Assembly (NCBI RefSeq): GCF_047124445.1
Contig: NZ_CP138921.1
Location: forward strand, 2,666,001 to 2,730,000
From: Shimia sp047124445
Lineage (GTDB): Bacteria > Pseudomonadota > Alphaproteobacteria > Rhodobacterales > Rhodobacteraceae
Reading direction: 5' to 3'
Length of the DNA stretch: 64,000 nucleotides
A model generated the notes under the pieces. It saw only the letters and a list, made by a program, of their open reading frames with translations, made no database searches and had not been told where the DNA came from. Position 1 is the stretch's first letter; each line of letters opens with the position of its first letter. Position numbers and translations under genes: made by a program. Shown here in pieces: positions 60,293 to 64,000 of this stretch.

Positions 60293-60364
60293 GCTTCTCC
60301 TTCCAGAAATATCCCGGGGAGGAGGCCCACACCGTGGGCCGGAGGGGCTGGCCCCTCTGCCTTA
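60293..60364. repeat. GC-rich double hairpin resembling a dispersed Rhodobacterales repeat
   Basis: GGCCCAC (60324-60330) pairs with GTGGGCC (60334-60340), and AGGGGC (60343-60348) with GCCCCT (60351-60356). The adjacent CCAGAAATATCCCGGGGAGG (60303-60322) is, from memory, a motif repeated after genes in this order. It lies just downstream of smc on the minus strand and may end its transcript. Confidence 0.45.
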
Positions 60365-63300
60365 GGCCACCAAAGTCTCTGCCGCTTTGAGGTCCACAGA
60401 GACCAATTGGCTCACGCCCTGCTCGACCATGGTCACACCAAACAGGCGGTCCATGCGCGCCATGGTTACCGCGTGGTGGGTGATGATCAAAAAGCGCGTG
60501 TTGGTGCGGCGGCACATCTCGTCCAGAAGATCACAAAACCGCGTTACGTTTGCGTCATCCAACGGCGCGTCGACCTCGTCGAGCACACAAATCGGCGCCG
60601 GGTTGGCCAGGAACACCGCAAAGATCAGCGCCATGGCGGTCAGAGTTTGCTCGCCACCGGACAACAAGGACAGCGTGCTGAGCTTTTTGCCGGGCGGCTG
60701 ACACATGATTTCCAAGCCTGCTTCCAGCGGGTCGTCGCTTTCGACCAGCACAAGGTTGGCCTCACCCCCGCCAAAAAGGTGGCGGAACAAAAGGGAGAAG
60801 TTCGAATTCACCTGCTCAAAGGCGGTCAGGAGCCGTTCCCGGCCTTCTTTATTCAGGCTGGCAATACCGCTGCGCAGGGTGCGGATGGCCTCTTCGAGAT
60901 CTGCCTTTTCGCTGACCAGCGCGTCGTGCTCTTCCTGCACCTCTTTGATGTCTTCTTCGGCGCGCAGGTTCACTGCACCAAGACTGTCGCGTTGCCGTTT
61001 CAAACGGTTGACGTCGTTTTCGACTGTCTCGGAATCCGGCATTTTGTCCGGATCCACGTCCAACCGCTCCAGAAGCTGCGCCGGATTGACCTCCTGCTCT
61101 TCCATGATGCGCTCGGCGGCATAGGTCACGGTTTCGCGGGCCGCATCGGCGCGGGCCTCCGAGCGGGCACGGGCCTCGCGGGCTTCGCTGGCCAGCCGTT
61201 CCGCGTCGCGTTCATTGTGTTCTGCCTCGCGCAGCGCGGCCTCAGCCTCAGCCAGCACGTCGGCAGCTGCTTTGCGGCGCTCTTCGGCGGCCTCGATGGC
61301 TTCGGTCAGCTCTTCGCGTTTGGTAGCAATTTCTTCGGGTGCCGCGCCTGCTTCGATCAGCTCTTCTTCCGAGGCATCTTTGCGTTCGGCCAGCTCATTC
61401 ATCCGCTTTTCGGCGGTTTCAAGGCGGTGACGCCAGCCGCTGATCTCTTTCATGACCTCTTGCGTGCGCTTCAAGCGGGCTTCGCCTTCACGGCGCAATT
61501 CGTCATGCGCAGAGCGGCGGGACATCATCATGATGCGCGCGCCTTCGACGGTCATTTTGATGTCTTCCACCTCTTGGCGGGCGGCATCAAGATCACCAAG
61601 GTCCGACAGCGCGCGCTCTGCTTCCTGCAGTTGCTGACGCGCCGCCATGGCCTCTTCTTCGTGGCGGGTCACCGCCAAACCAAGGCTTTCCAGACGCCCT
61701 TCGGCCAGATTGCGGTCCGCCTCAGCGCGGGACAGCGCGCGGTTGGCATCGGCCACGGCGCGATCAGCGGCGCGGCGGGCTTCGCGGGCGGATTGGTCGA
61801 CATTGGCAAGTTCGCGCAGACGGGTTTGCAGCGCCTCATGGGCATCGACAGCACCGTCTGCACGGGCCGTGGCGCGGGCCATGGCCTGTTTAAGCTCTTC
61901 CAGACGGTTGAGCTGTTGCAGGCGCAGCGCTGCCGCGCTTGGCGCATCTTCGGCCCAGGCGCGGTAGCCATCCCAGCGCCACAGGTCGCCCTCAAGCGAG
62001 ACAAGCCGCTGACCGGGTTTCAGGAGCGGTTGCAAGGAAAGCGCGTCTTCATTTGCGACGAGGCCAATCTGGCTCATGCGGCGTTCGAGCACTTCGGGCA
62101 CCGACACGTGCTGCACCAAAGAGGTTACCCCATCGGGCAGCGGTTGCACGTCGCCATACTGTGGCAGCACGTACCAGCCGGAGGGGCCATCTTCTTCGAC
62201 CTCAGGCGCGCGCAGATCATCGGCTAAGGCTGCGCCCAGCGCCTTCTCAAAGCCCTGCTGCACTTGCAGGCGATCCAGGATTTGGCCGCCTTCGGCCGTG
62301 TCGCGCTCCACCAGCTTGGCAAGTGCGGTGGTCTCTGCACGCAGAGCGTTCAACTCGCCTTCCGCTTCCGACCGTTCCGCGCGAGCGTCCGCCTCGCGCG
62401 ATTGGGTTTCGGCGCGCTCTTCTTCGACCTCGGCAAGGCGTTCTTCGGCATCCTGCGCGGCCTCGATGGCCTCCGCCTCGGATTCGCGCGACAGCTCCAG
62501 CTCTTCGGCGGCGCGTTCCAAAGCCTCCTTGGATTCTGCTACCGCAGCGCGGGCTTTCTCGGCCTCGGCTTCGCTTTTGTCCTGCGTCTTCTGACTGTCA
62601 TCCAACAAGCGCTGCGCCGATTGGTGGCGGGCGGCAAGACGCGCAACGTCCTCGGTCAGTTGCGACAGCTCCGCTTCACGTTCCTGCAGAACACTGGCAG
62701 CCTCGCGGCTTTCATCAGAGGCAGCTTCGAGTTTTTCTTCCTGACCTTCGCCGGCCTTGGCAAGCTCGCGTTGTTCCCACTCCAACCGCTCGATGGTGTC
62801 TTCCGCGTCGCGGTTCAGACCAGCCTCCCGCTCCATGTCGCGGCCCAGTTGCAGGATGCGATTTTTGAGCGTCTCGATGATTTGCAGCGCGTGGGATTCC
62901 TGGTCGTTGAGACTGTCGCGTTGCACTTGCAGGCGTTGCAGCACGGCCGAGGCAATGGCCTCTTCTTCACGTTTGCCGGGCAGGACTTCGTCCCGCTCTT
63001 GGCGGGTCTTCGCTGCGGCACGTGCCAGAACCTCAGCCTGAGCGGCCTGCGTGGTGCGCGTTTTGAGTTCATCGTCAGCGGCAGCGCGGGCGTCGTCGGC
63101 TTCGCGCCAGCGGCGATAGAGCAACATGCCTTCGGCCTGTCGCAACTCGTCGCCAATGGCGCGGTAACGGGCGGCTTGACGGGCTTGGCGCGACAGCTGT
63201 GCCAACTGGCTGGCCAATTGCTCGATCACATCGTCGACGCGAGCAAGGTTGGTTTCGGCACCTTTGAGTTTCAGCTCTGCTTCGTGGCGACGTTGATACA

Positions 63301-63817
63301 GACCGGAAATGCCCGCCGCTTCTTCCAGAATGCGACGCCGCGCCTTGGGTTTGGCGTTGATCAGCTCAGCAATCTGGCCCTGACGCACGAGCGCGGGGGA
63401 ATGCGCGCCCGTAGAAGCGTCGGCAAACAACATCTGCACATCGCGGGCGCGGACGTCTTTGGCGTTCACCTTATAGGCGCTGCCCACATCGCGCGTGATG
63501 CGACGGACAATTTCGAGCGCGTCATCATCGTTGAAGCCCGCAGGTGCGAGGCGTTCGGAGTTGTCAATTTGCAGAGACACTTCGGCAAAGTTGCGCGCCG
63601 GGCGGGTCGAGGCGCCCGCGAAGATCACATCTTCCATGCCGCCGCCGCGCATCGCCTTGGGGCGGTTCTCCCCCATGACCCAGCGCAGTGCTTCCAGCAG
63701 GTTGGACTTGCCACAGCCGTTTGGCCCCACAACGCCAGTCAAACCATCGGCGATGATCAGATCGGTGGGGTCCACGAAGCTTTTGAAGCCTGTCAGTCTG
63801 AGTTTGGAAAAGCGCAA
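60362..63817 (-). CDS. smc: Chromosome segregation protein SMC
   Basis: 1151 residues. N-terminal Walker A is GPNGCGKSNLLEALRW; two long coiled coils rich in Glu/Arg/Ala flank a hinge around residue 550; the C-terminal signature LLSGGEQTLTAMALIFA and Walker B CVLDEVDAPLDD complete the ATPase head. With ScpA/ScpB it forms the bacterial condensin. The start is a TTG at 63817 with AGGAC about 10 bases upstream. Large plus-strand open frames across this gene are shadows. Confidence 0.96.
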   Translation of the reverse strand: MRFSKLRLTGFKSFVDPTDLIIADGLTGVVGPNGCGKSNLLEALRWVMGENRPKAMRGGGMEDVIFAGASTRPARNFAEVSLQIDNSERLAPAGFNDDDALEIVRRITRDVGSAYKVNAKDVRARDVQMLFADASTGAHSPALVRQGQIAELINAKPKARRRILEEAAGISGLYQRRHEAELKLKGAETNLARVDDVIEQLASQLAQLSRQARQAARYRAIGDELRQAEGMLLYRRWREADDARAAADDELKTRTTQAAQAEVLARAAAKTRQERDEVLPGKREEEAIASAVLQRLQVQRDSLNDQESHALQIIETLKNRILQLGRDMEREAGLNRDAEDTIERLEWEQRELAKAGEGQEEKLEAASDESREAASVLQEREAELSQLTEDVARLAARHQSAQRLLDDSQKTQDKSEAEAEKARAAVAESKEALERAAEELELSRESEAEAIEAAQDAEERLAEVEEERAETQSREADARAERSEAEGELNALRAETTALAKLVERDTAEGGQILDRLQVQQGFEKALGAALADDLRAPEVEEDGPSGWYVLPQYGDVQPLPDGVTSLVQHVSVPEVLERRMSQIGLVANEDALSLQPLLKPGQRLVSLEGDLWRWDGYRAWAEDAPSAAALRLQQLNRLEELKQAMARATARADGAVDAHEALQTRLRELANVDQSAREARRAADRAVADANRALSRAEADRNLAEGRLESLGLAVTRHEEEAMAARQQLQEAERALSDLGDLDAARQEVEDIKMTVEGARIMMMSRRSAHDELRREGEARLKRTQEVMKEISGWRHRLETAEKRMNELAERKDASEEELIEAGAAPEEIATKREELTEAIEAAEERRKAAADVLAEAEAALREAEHNERDAERLASEAREARARSEARADAARETVTYAAERIMEEQEVNPAQLLERLDVDPDKMPDSETVENDVNRLKRQRDSLGAVNLRAEEDIKEVQEEHDALVSEKADLEEAIRTLRSGIASLNKEGRERLLTAFEQVNSNFSLLFRHLFGGGEANLVLVESDDPLEAGLEIMCQPPGKKLSTLSLLSGGEQTLTAMALIFAVFLANPAPICVLDEVDAPLDDANVTRFCDLLDEMCRRTNTRFLIITHHAVTMARMDRLFGVTMVEQGVSQLVSVDLKAAETLVA

Positions 63818-64000
63818 ATTGCGGCGGGTCCTGTGATTCCTTTTTGGTTAAAGAAGTCTGCAAAGGGCTCTTGTGGTGAGTCAACGGCAAACCACAGGAT
63901 ATGGATTTAACCCCGAAGTTATCCACAAGATATTGCCAATATTGGGCAGATCGTCGCGCTGACGGATCGGCATCAGAGGCATGGGGTTGCAAACAGCACT
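63818..64000. other. Region upstream of smc, no supported gene
   Basis: These 183 bases contain an imperfect repeat TGTGGT (63872-63877) with ACCACA (63891-63896) and several TTAA- and GACTC-type words common to alphaproteobacterial cell-cycle promoters, but no clear promoter or gene. The 3' end of a minus-strand neighbour may lie beyond the window. Confidence 0.3.

Noticed and set aside
60287..62227. 646-residue plus-strand frame antisense to smc, and similar long frames at 62264-63910, 41655-43091 and 43092-44645
   Set aside because: They are shadows of smc, pdxJ/DUF2062 and rsh in GC-rich sequence. They have no ribosome-binding sites and show no recognisable domains.

Overview
The window looks like a chromosomal segment from an alphaproteobacterium of the Roseobacter group (Rhodobacterales). 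The evidence is gene content: TAXI-type TRAP transport, DUF1491, DUF2478 and DUF6478-like proteins, the rpoZ-rsh and era-rnc-lepB-acpS-pdxJ blocks, cobC-cbiB, and Roseobacter-style GC-rich intergenic hairpins. I see no rRNA, tRNA, CRISPR array, insertion sequence, integrase or prophage gene. It reads as a stable chromosome with a few accessory catabolic and surface-polysaccharide genes.

Layout. 1-6616: end of a nitrate assimilation operon (nitrate ABC transporter ATPase, nirB, nirD, nasA). 6974-11975: a complete dipeptide-type ABC importer with a Tat-exported binding protein, followed by a terminator and an alkaline-phosphatase-superfamily hydrolase (12122-12958). 12966-20255: a probable catabolic module, with a class III aminotransferase and a beta-keto acid cleavage enzyme (BKACE) divergent from an RpiR regulator, a TAXI TRAP receptor, a fused TRAP permease and a UspA protein. 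20301-26872 (minus strand): a CocE-type hydrolase, a KpsC/KpsS-like transferase fused to a kinase-like domain, folC and accD. 27161-36552: a mixture of lineage-specific small proteins, a K+ channel, AI-2E and TauE/SafE permeases, an acyl-CoA dehydrogenase, a TetR regulator with twin operators, recO and DUF1491.

36533-45644 (minus strand): a core housekeeping run of era, rnc, lepB, acpS, Dabb, LysE, a membrane protein, pdxJ, DUF2062, rsh, rpoZ and folK. 45798-50960: a NYN nuclease, a cytochrome c with a MerR/CueR-like promoter, ispH, small membrane proteins, methyltransferases and rnhA. 51182-53746 (minus strand): def, VOC, a def-like gene, fmt and a small membrane protein; the second deformylase has lost catalytic residues. 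53859-63817: a PatB-like C-S lyase, a Xi-class glutathione transferase, cobC-cbiB, an MltB-type transglycosylase and smc.

Best leads for new biology are the RpiR/BKACE/TRAP module with palindromes at 15151-15170 and 16101-16110, the dead deformylase paralogue translationally coupled to the active one, the Kdo-transferase/kinase-like fusion with a T7 tract at its start, the 19-bp-spaced copper-type promoter in front of the cytochrome gene, and the twin ATACG-N4-CGTAT operators of the TetR gene. Family assignments were made by reading motifs in the translated sequence; no database search was run.
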